A DNA stretch of 64,000 nucleotides from NCBI GenBank assembly GCA_007693595.1, contig REDI01000039.1:62001-126000 (forward strand). The letters are read 5' to 3'. Under the pieces are notes generated by a model. That model was not told the DNA's origin. It saw only the letters and a program-made list of their open reading frames with translations, and did not search any database. Made by a program: the position numbers and the translations under genes. Shown one piece after another: positions 38,068 through 46,882 of this stretch (position 1 is its first letter; each line of letters begins with the position of its first letter). The stretch comes from Deltaproteobacteria bacterium (GTDB lineage Bacteria > Myxococcota_A > UBA796 > GCA-2862545).

Positions 38068-40314
38068 CTACTTGAAGGATCCGCGCACCCCTCCAAGGAC
38101 CTGGCGGAACATCCCTGGCTGGATCCCTTGTGGAGCACGCGCGGCGATGAAGCGCTCGTCCGTCAGATTCTTCCCCATGACGTAGAGCTCGATGTCCTGG
38201 TTGACATATCGCTCGAGGTTGAAACCGATCCGGGCGTCGAGCAGGGTTCGAGCATCGATGACGCCGTTCGTGCCGTCTATCGCCGCCTCGCGGGTGTTGA
38301 AGACATCGTGGTACTGCTCGCTTAGATAGTGGATGTTTCCCTGGACGGAGAGGCCGGAGGGGTGAACGAACCGTGCTTGGCCCGCGATGATGTGCTCGGG
38401 GGCGTAGGGGAGCCGGTTGCCGACGATGCCTTCCTTCCAGCTATCGCCGAAGACGGCGTAGGTATAGGTGTAGTTCACCATCAAGGGCAGGTTGAAGCGC
38501 CAGTCCATCAGCGCGCCAGGATCGACGACGAGCGAGGTCTCTACGCCCATATGTCGTGTCTCTCCACCGTTGATCAGCGCACGCTCAAGGAGAGCGGAGT
38601 CGACACCCAGGAGTCCGCTCGCCTCGGTCGGGGCGATGACCTGGTTCTGAAAGTCGAGGAGGTACCCAGTGACTTCGGCACGTATGCCCTGTTCGAGCTG
38701 CACCCGTGCGCCGACCTCGTAGTTCCAGGAGTACTCGGCCTCGAGCTCGAGGGTCTCACCCGTCGCGGTGACGGCATCTTTGGTGCGCGGAGGTGCGAAG
38801 CCTCGGTGCGCTCCGGCGTAGATCGCCACGTCGGGTGTGAGGTCGAAGGAGGTTCCCAGTCCGGGGATCAGGGCGAAGATGTGATCCCGATCTTGCAGCG
38901 GTCGGACGTGGTCGGTGGGCGTCCCGTCGACACGGCTTCGGAGGATGTCTCGACCGTGCCAGAAGCTCTCGACGCGGAGGCCAGGGCTCAGCTTGAGCCG
39001 ATCGGCGAGGGTGAAGCGGTTGTGCACGAAGGCGGAGAGGGCGTCGCCCTGTCGCCTTTCGTCTTGTCGCAGCACGCCACTGGTGGAGGAGGGGGTCTCG
39101 CCGTCGAGGCGCTGTTCTACGGTACGTTCTGCGTGATACCGAACGCCGGTCTTGAGCTCCCCTCGAAGGCTGGAGCTGAGCGAGTACGACCAAGTCAGCC
39201 TCGACTCCGCTCCGAGCACGTTGAAGGCACGGATCCGTGAGCCGGTGCTGTTTCGGAAGAAGATGGAGCTGCCGTCGTCATCGTACCCGCCCTGACCGAG
39301 CACATCACGGCCTCGACCATCGATGATGCGATCGTAGTCCCGGCCCTCGACGTAGGCGCGGTCGAAGTCTTGTCGGGTCCAGTCGCGCGTGGTGCGGTTG
39401 GCGTAGAGGGTCGTCTGGAGCAGCAGGTCGTCGTTGAGCGAGGCGTTGTGGGTGACGGAGCCGCTGAACCGCTGCACGGGCAGCACGTCGTTCGACGCGA
39501 AGTTCGCGCGGGGATCAGACTCGAACTGCGGGGTGGTCAGGCCGAGATAGGTCGCATTGGAGAGCTCGTCGTAGACGTTGAGCTTGACGCCGACGTAAGA
39601 CCGCGGCGAGATCTGAAGCCGGAGTGCCCCGCGCACGTCCGTCACGCGGAGGTTGAGGGCTCGGTGACCCGCGAAGCGCTGGTGCATCACCGAGAGACGG
39701 TATCCGACGTCGCCATGGGTATCGCCGATGGAGGCCCTGGCCATGCCGTAGCCGAAGGTGCCGAGCCGGGCCTCGGCGTCGAGGGTACGCTCGCGGGGAG
39801 GCTCCGCCGTAATGTAGTTGAGCACGCCGCCGATGGTCTGGGGCCCGAAGAGGATGGACCCCGATCCCTTGACGAGCTCCAGCCGCTCCATGGCCTCGAT
39901 GGCGGGGGCGTAGTAGAGTTCGGGCTCTCCGTAGGGCGCGAGGGAGACCGGCACGCCGTCTTCGAGGACCAGCAGGTTGCTGCTGCGCGAGGGGTTGAGC
40001 CCGCGAAGACCGATGTTCGGCCGAAGTCCGATCCCCTCCTCTTCGCGGATGTTCACCCCAGGGAGCACCCTGAGCGCTTCGTTCGCGGAGAGGGGGGACT
40101 GCGCGCGAAGATCCTCTTCGGTGATGACCGAGGCGGCACCGGGAACCCCTTGTAGCGCCCCGCGCTGGCGTCCAATGACGTCGATCCGAGGGATCTCGCT
40201 GGTAGAGGTGTCGTCGTAGGGATCGGCTCCGACGATCGCGTCTTCCTCTTCGGGCTCTTGGGCGAGAGCCATTGAAGGAAGCAGAGAAAAGATGAACAAT
40301 CCACGGCGGTACAT
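38068..40314 (-). CDS. TonB-dependent outer-membrane receptor (FecA-like)
   Basis: Signal peptide MYRRGLFIFSLLPSMALA, plug domain (IDVIGRQRGALQGVPGAASVITEEDL, ANEALRVLPGVNIREEEGIGLRPNIGLRGLNPSRSSNLLVLEDGVPVSLAPYGEPE) and a 22-strand barrel ending in LDARIGFNLERYVNQDIELYVMGKNLTDERF. The RPNIGLRG pattern and overall plan are those of the ferric-citrate receptor group. The final residues are GVRGSFK, so the last residue is Lys rather than the aromatic usually favoured by the Bam machinery. No fecIR or ABC transporter genes are nearby; the ligand remains open. Length 748. Confidence 0.9.
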   Translation of the reverse strand: MYRRGLFIFSLLPSMALAQEPEEEDAIVGADPYDDTSTSEIPRIDVIGRQRGALQGVPGAASVITEEDLRAQSPLSANEALRVLPGVNIREEEGIGLRPNIGLRGLNPSRSSNLLVLEDGVPVSLAPYGEPELYYAPAIEAMERLELVKGSGSILFGPQTIGGVLNYITAEPPRERTLDAEARLGTFGYGMARASIGDTHGDVGYRLSVMHQRFAGHRALNLRVTDVRGALRLQISPRSYVGVKLNVYDELSNATYLGLTTPQFESDPRANFASNDVLPVQRFSGSVTHNASLNDDLLLQTTLYANRTTRDWTRQDFDRAYVEGRDYDRIIDGRGRDVLGQGGYDDDGSSIFFRNSTGSRIRAFNVLGAESRLTWSYSLSSSLRGELKTGVRYHAERTVEQRLDGETPSSTSGVLRQDERRQGDALSAFVHNRFTLADRLKLSPGLRVESFWHGRDILRSRVDGTPTDHVRPLQDRDHIFALIPGLGTSFDLTPDVAIYAGAHRGFAPPRTKDAVTATGETLELEAEYSWNYEVGARVQLEQGIRAEVTGYLLDFQNQVIAPTEASGLLGVDSALLERALINGGETRHMGVETSLVVDPGALMDWRFNLPLMVNYTYTYAVFGDSWKEGIVGNRLPYAPEHIIAGQARFVHPSGLSVQGNIHYLSEQYHDVFNTREAAIDGTNGVIDARTLLDARIGFNLERYVNQDIELYVMGKNLTDERFIAARAPQGIQPGMFRQVLGGVRGSFK

Positions 40315-40569
40315 CGGCCCTCCAGGAGGAAGTCGCTCTTGGGGGGGGGAGGTATCGGATCTCGAATGAAAGTGAAAGCCTTTATCAACACAAGCTGTGG
40401 AGCTTCATCATTGAGAGCGATGACCTCCTACTTTGGGATCTGCAGCGATCTGTTGTCGCGTGGAGCTTCGGTTGGAGCCCTATCGGCGAGATCGAAGCGG
40501 TGAGGAGTTGGGCGACTTCCGGGCCCGTGAGGACCTGGGTTGGCCGGAGTTGGGCGCGCGGACTACGCC

Positions 40570-40716
40570 ATGAGAGGTCGGACGAGACGAGCGACCGAGC
40601 AGCGCGCCGACCCTGCGTTCTTCATCGAAGTCCTGCGCCGAGGTCGCGCTCGAGACCTCTCGGACAGGCTGAGAGACGAGACCATGAACAACAGCCTGCC
40701 GGGTGAGGGGCCATGA
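40570..40716 (+). CDS. Small ORF (48 aa) translationally coupled to frdA
   Basis: MRGRTRRATEQRADPAFF at the N terminus, Arg-rich, no family recognised. It ends by ATGA overlap with the frdA start, the same junction type used by neighbouring real genes. A second possible role is as a leader peptide. It has no clear Shine-Dalgarno sequence. Confidence 0.35.
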   Translation: MRGRTRRATEQRADPAFFIEVLRRGRARDLSDRLRDETMNNSLPGEGP

Positions 40717-42485
40717 GAGAGATCGTCACCGTCCATGCCGAAGTCCTCGTCATCGGAGGAGGCGGGGCTGGGCTGAGGGCCGCCATCGCGGCTGCCGAGT
40801 CCGGCGCGAGGGTGGCCCTGCTCTCCAAGGTCTACCCGATGCGCAGCCACACCGTCGCCGCCGAGGGGGGGGCAGCGGGGGTGGCTCAGCCCGAGGATGA
40901 TCTCGAGGCTCACTTCCGCGACACCGTCGCAGGCGGGGACTGGCTCTGTGATCAGTCCGCCGTCTCCTACTTCGTCGCTCACGCCACCGCGGAGCTGACC
41001 TGGCTCGAACACCACGGCTGTCCTTGGTCGCGCGAACCTGACGGCCGGGTAGCCGTGCGAAAGTTCGGGGGGATGAAGCGCGCACGAACCTGGTTCGCAG
41101 CCGATAAATCAGGGTTCCACATCCTTCAGACCCTCTTTCACACCGCGTTGGCTCTCCCCTCGATCGACCGCTTCGACGAGTTTTTCTGCACCGGCTTGTT
41201 GGTGCACGACGGCGTGTGTCACGGGGTCATGGCGCTTCGGATCAGCACGGGCGAGCCCTACCTCTTCCTTGCTCCGAGCGTCGTTCTCGCCACCGGGGGG
41301 GCCGGTCGGGTCTATCGCTTCAACACCAACGGCAGCATCGTCACCGGCGATGGGCTGGCCATGGCTTGGCGCGCGGGGCTGCCCTTGCGGGACATGGAGT
41401 TCGTCCAGGTCCACCCGACGGCTCTCCCGGGCTCTGGAGTCTTGATCACCGAGGCGTGTCGCGGCGAGGGCGGGATCCTCCTCAACGCCGAAGGTCGCCG
41501 CTACCTTCAGGACTACGGCTTGGGCCCCGAGACGCCACCCGGACAGCCGCGCAACAAGACCATGGAGCTCGGCCCTCGCGATCGCCTCAGTCAGGCCTTC
41601 TGGCATGAGCAGCGCGCGGGGCGTACCGTTCCGTCTCCCCGAGGCGATGCGGTTCATCTCGACTTACGCCACCTTGGTGCTGAGCGTCTCGCCGAGCGCT
41701 TGCCCCTCATCTGTAGTCTGTCCGAGAAGCATGTGGGGATCCACCCCAAAGATGCCCCGATCCCCGTCCGACCTGCGGTTCACTACACCATGGGGGGGGT
41801 GCCGACTTCCGTCGACACCTCCACGGCCATCTCGGGCCTCTACGCCGCGGGGGAGTGCGCCAGCGTCGGACTGCATGGAGCGAACCGGCTCGGCTCGAAC
41901 TCCTTGGCGGAGTTGCTCGTCTTTGGGCGTGCGGCCGGAGAGAGGGCGGCGGCTCGGGCCCGCGCAGGCGCGCCACCTCCCCCGGGTTCAGCCTTGGGCC
42001 ACGCGCGAGAGCACCTGTGCGCGATCCAGGCGCTGCGCGCCAAGAAGGGTACGGTCCGCCTCGCCGAGCTTCGTGACGCCATGGGGTCGATCATGGACGA
42101 GTGCTTCGGCATCTACCGGCTGGGGCCCGACATGGAGCGTGGGCTCTCCCGGCTCGTCGAGCTCCGCGAGTCCTGGTCCGATCTCGAGCTCCGCGACGCC
42201 AGTGAGCGGTTCAACACCGAGCTCATCGCCGCCCTCGAGCTCTCGTGTGCCCTCGACGTGGCGCTGGCCATCGGGGCCTCCGCGGCCGCCAGGAAAGAGA
42301 GCCGAGGGTCCCACCAACGACTCGACGCCTTCTCTGTGCGCGACGACGAGCGCTTCCTCGCCCACAGCCTCGTCGACTATGCGGAGTCCGGGGTGCCTGC
42401 AATCCGCTACGGTCCGGTGGAAATCACGAGTTACCCCCCCGAGGAACGGGTCTACGGGGGGGAGGCCCAGGTGGGGGACTCATGA
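40713..42485 (+). CDS. frdA: Quinol:fumarate reductase flavoprotein subunit FrdA
   Basis: Catalytic subunit that reduces fumarate to succinate (or the reverse) on the cytoplasmic side of the membrane. It shows the FAD Rossmann motif VLVIGGGGAGLRAAIAAAE, the covalent-FAD His region MRSHTVAAEGG, the HPTALPGSGVLITEACRGEGG active-site stretch, MELGPRDRLSQAFWHE, RPAVHYTMGG and GLHGANRLGSNSLAELLVFG. The resemblance to E. coli FrdA is stronger than to SdhA (MELGPRD, VHYTMGGV). Length 590. First full gene of frdABCD, all joined by ATGA-type overlaps. Confidence 0.95.
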   Translation: MREIVTVHAEVLVIGGGGAGLRAAIAAAESGARVALLSKVYPMRSHTVAAEGGAAGVAQPEDDLEAHFRDTVAGGDWLCDQSAVSYFVAHATAELTWLEHHGCPWSREPDGRVAVRKFGGMKRARTWFAADKSGFHILQTLFHTALALPSIDRFDEFFCTGLLVHDGVCHGVMALRISTGEPYLFLAPSVVLATGGAGRVYRFNTNGSIVTGDGLAMAWRAGLPLRDMEFVQVHPTALPGSGVLITEACRGEGGILLNAEGRRYLQDYGLGPETPPGQPRNKTMELGPRDRLSQAFWHEQRAGRTVPSPRGDAVHLDLRHLGAERLAERLPLICSLSEKHVGIHPKDAPIPVRPAVHYTMGGVPTSVDTSTAISGLYAAGECASVGLHGANRLGSNSLAELLVFGRAAGERAAARARAGAPPPPGSALGHAREHLCAIQALRAKKGTVRLAELRDAMGSIMDECFGIYRLGPDMERGLSRLVELRESWSDLELRDASERFNTELIAALELSCALDVALAIGASAAARKESRGSHQRLDAFSVRDDERFLAHSLVDYAESGVPAIRYGPVEITSYPPEERVYGGEAQVGDS

Positions 42486-43216
42486 CGGTGCTCGAGATCC
42501 AGCGCTACCTTCCTGAGTCGGACCAGGCGCCGCGCTGGCAGCGCTACGAGGTCGAGGGGGAGCCGGCCTGGTCGCTCATCGATGCGCTTGGCTACATCAA
42601 AGATCACGTGGACCCAACCCTTGCATGGAGAGCATCATGCCGCATGGGCATGTGCGGCTCCTGCGGCGTGCTCGTCGATGGCGTCCCCCGACTGGGCTGC
42701 GAGGTCTTTCTTCGCGATCTACCGGACCGTCCGGCCCGGATCGCTCCCCTGGCACACCTGCCGGTCGAGCGAGACTTGATGGTCGATACGGAGGGCTATC
42801 TGCGGCGTCTTCGGGCGGTCGAGCCATGGCTACAGCCCTCCGATGCTGACCCGGTCGGTCCGGTCGGAGAGCGCCTTCAGACTCCAGCCCAACAGGCAAA
42901 GTATCTCGAGACCGCCCAGTGCATTGGGTGCATGCTCTGTTACGCGGCGTGTCCCCAGGTCGCGGTCAACGAGCCCTTCTTGGGGCCCGCCGCGCTCGCC
43001 GCCGCGCACCGCTATCTGAGCGACAGCCGGGATCACGGGCACGCTCGCCGAGGCAGCGTGCAGGGACTTCAGGGCGTCTGGGGGTGTACCTTGGTAGGCA
43101 CCTGCTCCGAGGCATGCCCCAAGGGGGTCGACCCCGCGGCCGCGATCCAGCGCGAGAAGGTGAGGGGAGCGCTCTCGTTTGTTCCGTCGCTCTTCGTCCG
43201 AGGTGAAGATGACTGA
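42482..43216 (+). CDS. frdB: Fumarate reductase iron-sulfur subunit FrdB
   Basis: Carries electrons from quinol to FrdA. The [2Fe-2S] site is CRMGMCGSCGVLVDGVPRLGC; the [4Fe-4S] site CIGCMLCYAACP; the [3Fe-4S] site CTLVGTCSEACPKGVDP. SLIDALGYIKDH, GPAALAAAHRY, DSRDHG and VDPAAAIQREKV match E. coli FrdB closely. Length 244. ATG 42482 overlaps the frdA stop; the open frame further upstream lies inside frdA. Confidence 0.95.
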   Translation: MTVLEIQRYLPESDQAPRWQRYEVEGEPAWSLIDALGYIKDHVDPTLAWRASCRMGMCGSCGVLVDGVPRLGCEVFLRDLPDRPARIAPLAHLPVERDLMVDTEGYLRRLRAVEPWLQPSDADPVGPVGERLQTPAQQAKYLETAQCIGCMLCYAACPQVAVNEPFLGPAALAAAHRYLSDSRDHGHARRGSVQGLQGVWGCTLVGTCSEACPKGVDPAAAIQREKVRGALSFVPSLFVRGEDD

Positions 43217-43640
43217 TCCGGTCGCCGATGCACGCGGGCGCGCGACGTCCACCGCCTACCGACCTTCTTTAGCGCGTACGTGGTTCTTGAGGAATCCCTC
43301 TTTTCGGCTCTATGCTCTACGGGAGCTCACCTCCGTGGGGTTGTCGGTCGTCGCCCTCGATCTGGCGGCGGGCGCGATCTGTCTCGGTCTTGGTGCCGAG
43401 GCGTGGAAGGTCTGGACCGACCTGCAGCACAGTCCCCTCGGGCTGGCCTTGCTCGTCATGGGCTTGGCGTCCTGCTTGTTTCACGCCGCGACGTGGTTCT
43501 CCGTCTCGTCCAAGCTGCTCCCCGCCCCCGTGTCTCGGCGGGTCTCGCGCTCGACCTTCGCGACGATGCAGTGGGTCGTGACGTTGTGCATCGCTGCGAC
43601 CCTCTTGGCTGTGGCGCTCGTGCTGGGAGGGGGCCGATGA
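43209..43640 (+). CDS. frdC: Fumarate reductase membrane subunit FrdC
   Basis: Three-helix membrane anchor of the E. coli-type enzyme. It has an N-terminal RTWFLRNPSFRLYALRELTSVG stretch in which RxxWxxxxxFYxxYMxRE-type residues including the Glu after Arg are kept. Helices lie near residues 48-66, 79-96 and 116-137. Unlike the FrdC of epsilon- and most deltaproteobacteria, there are not enough His ligands for two haems. Overlaps frdB by 8 bases (ATGACTGA). Length 143. Confidence 0.88.
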   Translation: MTDPVADARGRATSTAYRPSLARTWFLRNPSFRLYALRELTSVGLSVVALDLAAGAICLGLGAEAWKVWTDLQHSPLGLALLVMGLASCLFHAATWFSVSSKLLPAPVSRRVSRSTFATMQWVVTLCIAATLLAVALVLGGGR

Positions 43641-44008
43641 GGCGGGTACGTTTTCGCTTCGAGCACATCGAGCCCGTCTGGTGGGGGCTCTTTGGCGCGG
43701 GGGGCGTGCTCGCAGCGATGGTCCTGCCCGGTCTCCTCGTGCTGCTTCTCCTCTCGGGCTGGCTGCCCGCCCTCGATGTTGCGCGGCTTCCCGAGATCGA
43801 GGGGCTCTGGTTTCTGCGTCTCGGGGTACACCTCCTCGTCTCCGCCTTGCTCTTTCATTCGGCGCATCGGATCTATCATGGGATGCACGACCTGCTCCTC
43901 CCCACGGGCTGGGTCGCGCGCGCGCTGACTTATGGGCTGGCCATCGCCTATCTGGGGCTGGTGGTCTTTGACTTGAGTGGTGCGCTGGGCGCAGTCTTGG
44001 GGACTTGA
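43637..44008 (+). CDS. frdD: Fumarate reductase membrane subunit FrdD
   Basis: Second membrane anchor: VWWGLFGAGGVLAAMVLPGLLVLL and two more helices, with FLRLGVHLLVSALLFHSAHRIYHGMHDLL, the conserved HxxHRIxHGxHD-type region of FrdD that helps form the quinol site. Length 123, as in E. coli (119). ATG 43637 overlaps the frdC stop. Confidence 0.88.
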   Translation: MRRVRFRFEHIEPVWWGLFGAGGVLAAMVLPGLLVLLLLSGWLPALDVARLPEIEGLWFLRLGVHLLVSALLFHSAHRIYHGMHDLLLPTGWVARALTYGLAIAYLGLVVFDLSGALGAVLGT

Positions 44009-44090
44009 CCCTCTGCTCCCTTGGGGCCGAGGCCTTCCTGCTCGACGGGCTGATCTTTGGCGCATCGGTTATAGGGAGGGGGGAGGTCGG

Positions 44091-45044
44091 ATGGATACCA
44101 CCTTGCGCATGTACGAGGTCAGCCTGCGCGATGGCCTGCAGAACGAAGATCAGGTCGTGCCGACGGCGACCAAGGTGGCGTTGGCGGAGCGGCTCGTTCA
44201 GGCCGGCTTTCGAGACATCGAGTTCGGATCCTTCGTCTCGCCTCGGCACGTCCCCCAGATGGCCGACACCGACGAGCTCTTCCAGCGCCTACCCGAACGC
44301 GACCGCGTCCGGTATTGGGCCTTGGTGCCGAATAGTCGAGGCCTCGATCGCGCCCTCGACGCGGGGGTGGGCCACATCGCGACCTTCCTCTCCGCCTCCG
44401 AGACCCACAACCTCAAGAACGTCAACCGCACGATCCGGGAGTCTCTCGCCGATCTTCGCCGGGTGGTACAGACGGCCTCGGCCCAGGGCATGCGGGTGCG
44501 GTCCTACATCTCGACCGTGTTCGGTTGCCCCTACGAAGGAGAGATCCCCGTCGAGCGCACGCTGGAGCTCGCTCACGAGTTGCTTCAAGCGGGTGCGCAC
44601 GAGATCGCCCTGGGCGACACCACAGGCATGGCAACGCCCGCCCAGGTGCAGCACATCCTGCGGCGGCTCGAAGCGGGCGGGATCGATCTCGACCTGGTGG
44701 CCTGTCATTTCCACGACACTCGGGGTACGGCTGTGGCCAATGCCTGGGCGGCTCACGGTGTGGGTATCCGCTCCTTCGACGGTTCGATAGGCGGGATCGG
44801 TGGCTGCCCCTACGCCCCGGGAGCCTCCGGCAACGCCTCCACCGAAGACCTGCTGCACACCTTCGCTGCGCAGGGCGAGAACACGGGGATCGACCTCGAC
44901 CAGACGTGCGAAGCGGCCGCCTTCATGGAGCGTGCCCTTGGTCGGGCCTTGCCAGGTCGCTTCTTACAATACTGGAAGGCCCGCGACCGCGGAGCTGCGC
45001 GCGATCAACAGGCTGAATCCGACTCCCAAACGGCCTCGGCCTGA
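44091..45044 (+). CDS. Hydroxymethylglutaryl-CoA lyase-like enzyme
   Basis: TIM-barrel lyase that cleaves HMG-CoA to acetyl-CoA and acetoacetate. It shows YEVSLRDGLQNEDQ (catalytic Arg-Asp), EFGSFVSPRHVPQMAD, FLSASETHNLKNVN, ISTVFGCPYEGEI, LGDTTGMATPAQVQ, CHFHDTRGTAVANAW and the lyase signature GIGGCPYAPGASGNASTED with the catalytic Cys. GGGAGG precedes ATG 44091. Length 317. It implies leucine degradation or ketone-body metabolism. It may be co-transcribed with frd (82-base gap). Confidence 0.92.
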   Translation: MDTTLRMYEVSLRDGLQNEDQVVPTATKVALAERLVQAGFRDIEFGSFVSPRHVPQMADTDELFQRLPERDRVRYWALVPNSRGLDRALDAGVGHIATFLSASETHNLKNVNRTIRESLADLRRVVQTASAQGMRVRSYISTVFGCPYEGEIPVERTLELAHELLQAGAHEIALGDTTGMATPAQVQHILRRLEAGGIDLDLVACHFHDTRGTAVANAWAAHGVGIRSFDGSIGGIGGCPYAPGASGNASTEDLLHTFAAQGENTGIDLDQTCEAAAFMERALGRALPGRFLQYWKARDRGAARDQQAESDSQTASA

Positions 45045-45047
45045 GCT

Positions 45048-45800
45048 GTGGCGATCGTCAAGGGCTTCTTACAGTTCATCTCGGGCCCGCGCGCTGGGCA
45101 CACGGTAGCTGTTCGCTCGGATCAGGTGCTCACCTTGGGGCGGAAGCGGGGTGACCTGCTGCTCGACGATCCGCTGGTGAGCGGCGCACACTGTCGGATC
45201 AAGTTCAGTGATGGGGCGTTCATTCTCGAAGATCTCGGGAGTACGAACGGCACCTTGGTCGATAATCAGTTGGTGCGCGAGGTTCGGCTCGTGCCGGGCG
45301 CCGAGATCCGCGTCGGCGCGAGCCGCATCGTGCTCTTTGTCGGCGATGAGGATCCCGTCTCCCATACCTCGGATCCATCGGTGCCCTCTTCACACCTCGA
45401 TATTGCCTGGCTCCTCGACGAAGAGCTGGTGGAGCTCCGGGGCTCCGGTGAGCGCACCCGAGGCACGACGGATGTGATCAGCCAGGATCTTCGGCTCCCG
45501 CCGGGACTGAACGCTGTCGTCGAGGTCGTGGCGGGTCAGGATGCGGGTAAGGTCTTCCGCTTCACCCGTGGCAACGTCACCTTCGGTCGTCGTCAAGGCG
45601 AGGTCCCCCTGTCGGACGTCGAAGTCAGTCGCCGTCATGCGGTCGTCGAGGTCTTCGGTCGCGAGATGATCTTCCTGCGCGACCTGGGCAGCACCAACGG
45701 CACCTATCATAACGGGCGACGGATCTCGGTCTCGAAGCTCCAGTCTGGCGACACGATCGGCTGCGGCAAGACCGTGCTGAAGCTCCAGGTTAGTCGATAG
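45048..45800 (+). CDS. Two-domain FHA phosphothreonine-binding protein
   Basis: Residues about 7-95 form one FHA domain (LTLGRKRGDLLLDDPLVSGAHCRI, LEDLGSTNGTLVDN) and about 160-245 a second (VTFGRRQGEVPLSDVEVSRRHAVVEV, LRDLGSTNGTYHNG). Both keep the GR, SxxH and TNGT residues that bind phosphothreonine. An acidic linker joins them. It is likely an adaptor for Ser/Thr kinase signalling. No kinase or phosphatase lies adjacent. GTG 45048 follows the lyase stop by three bases. Confidence 0.9.
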   Translation: MAIVKGFLQFISGPRAGHTVAVRSDQVLTLGRKRGDLLLDDPLVSGAHCRIKFSDGAFILEDLGSTNGTLVDNQLVREVRLVPGAEIRVGASRIVLFVGDEDPVSHTSDPSVPSSHLDIAWLLDEELVELRGSGERTRGTTDVISQDLRLPPGLNAVVEVVAGQDAGKVFRFTRGNVTFGRRQGEVPLSDVEVSRRHAVVEVFGREMIFLRDLGSTNGTYHNGRRISVSKLQSGDTIGCGKTVLKLQVSR

Positions 45801-45843
45801 CTGCCTTTTGGGAGACCCTTCGTGGCGAGACGGCTCCCTGTGC

Positions 45844-46737
45844 TCAGAGCTTGATCTCGGAACGGACGGAGCCCGAATACTTGGCTTCGAGGTTGTCGAT
45901 GGCTCGGAGCGCTTCATCATCGAGAACGTCGGGTAAGCGCAGGCGCAGCACCAGGTACAGGTCGCCGGGGGCGCCCTTTCGCTGAACGCCCTTGCCGCGG
46001 ACGCGGAGCCGCTGTCCGTCGGTGGCGCCGGCCGGCACGGTGACGGTGATCTCGCCGGTGGGGGTGGGGACCTCGACCTTGGCGCCCCGCGCTGCCTCGC
46101 CGAGGGTGACGGGCAGATCGAGCTCGAGGTTGTGGCCGTCGCGCCGAAGGAGGGGGTGTTCAGGAATGTTCAGTCGGAGGATCAGGTCTCCGGGCTCCCC
46201 GTTCCCGCGCGGCTGGCCTCCCTTGCCGCGCAGACGCAAGGTGCCTCCATCGGTGACTCCCGCTGGGATCCGCACCCGTAGATCTTCCGTGTAGCCGCCG
46301 GGTCGACCCACGCTGACGGTACTCTCGCCCCCGGTGAACGAGAGCATCGGCGTCAGCTCGAGCACTGCCTGGTGATCCGCGCCGCGTCGGCCTCGACGGG
46401 CGCTCGCTCCCGCACCGAACATCGACGAGAGCATGTCGTCGAGATCGATCCCCTCGCCCTCGCCAAAGTCTACGCGAAATCCGGAAAAGCCAGGCCCTCC
46501 GGCTCCGGCCCCGCCCGGGATGGGGCCGCCTGTCGATCCGAAGGTGTCGAAGCGCCTTCGCTTCTCGGGATCCTTCAGGGTATCCCAAGCCTGGTTGACC
46601 TCCTTGAACTTTCGATCGGCGTCGGGCTCCTTGCTCACATCGGGATGGTAGCGGCGTGCGAGCTTTTTGTAGGCCTTCTTGATGGTGTCGTGCTCCGCGT
46701 CTCGCGCTACGCCGAGCACCGTGTACGGGTCCTTCAT
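45844..46737 (-). CDS. DnaJ-like co-chaperone (CbpA type)
   Basis: Type B J-protein that stimulates DnaK ATPase. The J-domain has Y5-VLGVARDAEHDTIKKAYKKLARRYHPD33 (HPD at 31-33). A Gly/Phe-rich linker (about 68-115) follows, then two beta-barrel substrate-binding domains (VLELTPMLSFTGGESTV, LPVTLGEAARGAKVEVPTPTGEITVTVP). It lacks the CxxCxGxG zinc centre of DnaJ. Length 297. Convergent with the FHA gene, 43 bases apart. Confidence 0.92.
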   Translation of the reverse strand: MKDPYTVLGVARDAEHDTIKKAYKKLARRYHPDVSKEPDADRKFKEVNQAWDTLKDPEKRRRFDTFGSTGGPIPGGAGAGGPGFSGFRVDFGEGEGIDLDDMLSSMFGAGASARRGRRGADHQAVLELTPMLSFTGGESTVSVGRPGGYTEDLRVRIPAGVTDGGTLRLRGKGGQPRGNGEPGDLILRLNIPEHPLLRRDGHNLELDLPVTLGEAARGAKVEVPTPTGEITVTVPAGATDGQRLRVRGKGVQRKGAPGDLYLVLRLRLPDVLDDEALRAIDNLEAKYSGSVRSEIKL

Positions 46738-46882
46738 GGGTCGCTCTTCGTGGATGGGGTAGGGTGGCAGGCCTGCCGGGTGCCCCCGCGGTGGGTGCGG
46801 TCAGACACGAGGCGGCCGAGGCCAGCAAAGTGTGTCACTGTCAGTCTACGGACCGAGGGCGTCGCGGCAAGGGGAGGAGAGC

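Noticed and set aside
40315-40569. Fur or FNR boxes upstream of the TonB receptor and the frd genes
   Set aside because: Neither a good Fur palindrome nor an FNR TTGAT-N4-ATCAA site was found; only weak AT-rich matches.
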